From NCBI RefSeq assembly GCF_013394385.1, contig NZ_AP022834.1:1674001-1738000 (forward strand): DNA of 64,000 bases, given 5' to 3'. Shown one piece after another: positions 63,555 to 64,000 of this stretch (the first letter of the stretch is position 1; each line of letters starts with the position of its first letter). The stretch is from Kocuria sp. TGY1127_2. GTDB taxonomy: Bacteria; Actinomycetota; Actinomycetes; Actinomycetales; Micrococcaceae. The notes beneath the pieces are model-generated. The model was not told the DNA's origin. It did no database searches and saw only the letters and a program-made list of their open reading frames with translations. A program made the translations under genes and the position numbers.

Positions 63555-64000
63555 TCACGAGATGTAATCGGCCCGAAGCTTCTTCTTGTTGAGCTTGCCG
63601 ACGGAGGTCCTGGGAAGTTCGTCGACGACCACAACCTTGTCCGGCAGCTGCCATTTGGCGAATCTGGTCAACAGCGTGGACCGGACGTCATCGGCCTCGA
63701 CAGATTCTCCGCCGCGTGGGACCACATACGCCACGGGGCGCTCATCCCATTTCTCGTCCGGAACCCCGATCACGGCCGCCTCTGCAATACGCGGATTGTC
63801 CAGGATCGCGTTTTCCATATCGATCGAAGAAATCCACTCACCGCCGGATTTGATGACGTCCTTCAGGCGATCGGTCAGTTTGAGGTATCCGTTCGCGTCG
63901 ATCACCCCGACGTCACCGGATCGCCACCATCCGTCGGCGAATGAATCCGCTGATTCGGGACGATTGAAGTACTCCTGCGTGATGAACGGGCCTTTGTAAT
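63555..64000 (-). CDS. acyl-CoA synthetase, C-terminal part (runs off the window)
   Basis: Last 147 residues of an AMP-forming acyl-CoA ligase. The hinge motif GWWRSGDVGVIDANGYLKLTDR and the C-terminal lysine region PRTSVGKLNKKKLR are present, together with KDVIKSGGEWISS, pointing to a long- or medium-chain fatty acid ligase. The upstream part lies beyond the window end, so only the C-terminal domain can be judged. Confidence 0.9.
   Translation of the reverse strand, partial: YKGPFITQEYFNRPESADSFADGWWRSGDVGVIDANGYLKLTDRLKDVIKSGGEWISSIDMENAILDNPRIAEAAVIGVPDEKWDERPVAYVVPRGGESVEADDVRSTLLTRFAKWQLPDKVVVVDELPRTSVGKLNKKKLRADYIS

Overview
The window is chromosomal DNA from a high-GC actinobacterium, most likely order Micrococcales and probably Micrococcaceae-like. 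This rests on the gene order aspS-hisS-DUF349-rel-secF-secD-yajC-ruvB-ruvA-ruvC-yebC, a thrS and HIT pair, the peptidoglycan amidation pair murT/gatD, and LexA boxes of the actinobacterial TCGAAC type. No rRNA, tRNA, CRISPR array or intact insertion sequence was found.

Layout. 0.1-2.7 kb: an unknown small protein and an FtsX-type ABC exporter pair. 2.9-20.3 kb (mostly minus strand): core housekeeping genes for aminoacyl-tRNA synthesis, (p)ppGpp metabolism, Sec translocation, Holliday junction processing, YebC, and GatD/MurT. 20.3-23.2 kb: DUF2797, LOG-family, HIT and FBP-type proteins. 23.3-28.6 kb: a biotin operon (bioA, a bioF-cytochrome P450 fusion, bioD) and a TenA-type gene, lying between HIT and thrS, which are normally neighbours. 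29.2-35 kb: thrS, a DipZ-type CcdA-thioredoxin protein, a pirin and a small GNAT protein. 35-38.5 kb: an SOS-type dnaE2 polymerase with its own LexA-box promoter. 38.6-43.4 kb: a CoA-ligase / MHS transporter / enoyl-CoA hydratase operon with a divergent LysR gene.

43.5-54.6 kb is an accessory carbon-utilisation island. It begins in a broken methyltransferase gene, continues with a formaldehyde-activating-enzyme-like protein, then a GlpP-family antiterminator, MFS transporter, SDR, FAD-linked oxidase and FGGY kinase. This set closely matches the E. coli ygcP/yqcE/ygcW/ygcU/ygcE genes. It ends with a GntR regulator and an ascorbate-type PTS (IIA, IIB, IIC). A terminator sits directly ahead of the MFS gene, as expected for GlpP-type antitermination.

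54.9-64 kb: a fumarylacetoacetate-hydrolase-family enzyme, a DUF6504-like gene behind a second LexA box, an M20 hydrolase / DUF3311 / sodium symporter operon, two tandem TerC genes each with its own yybP-ykoY manganese riboswitch, a small membrane protein, a luciferase-like oxidoreductase and the 3' end of an acyl-CoA ligase gene.

The points most worth follow-up are the BioF-P450 fusion, the ygc-type module with its leader terminator and Fae-like partner, the scattered LexA-controlled genes dnaE2 and DUF6504 with matching promoter architecture, a cysteine-free MurT, and the duplicated riboswitch-terC units. All calls were made by reading the sequence; no searches were run.
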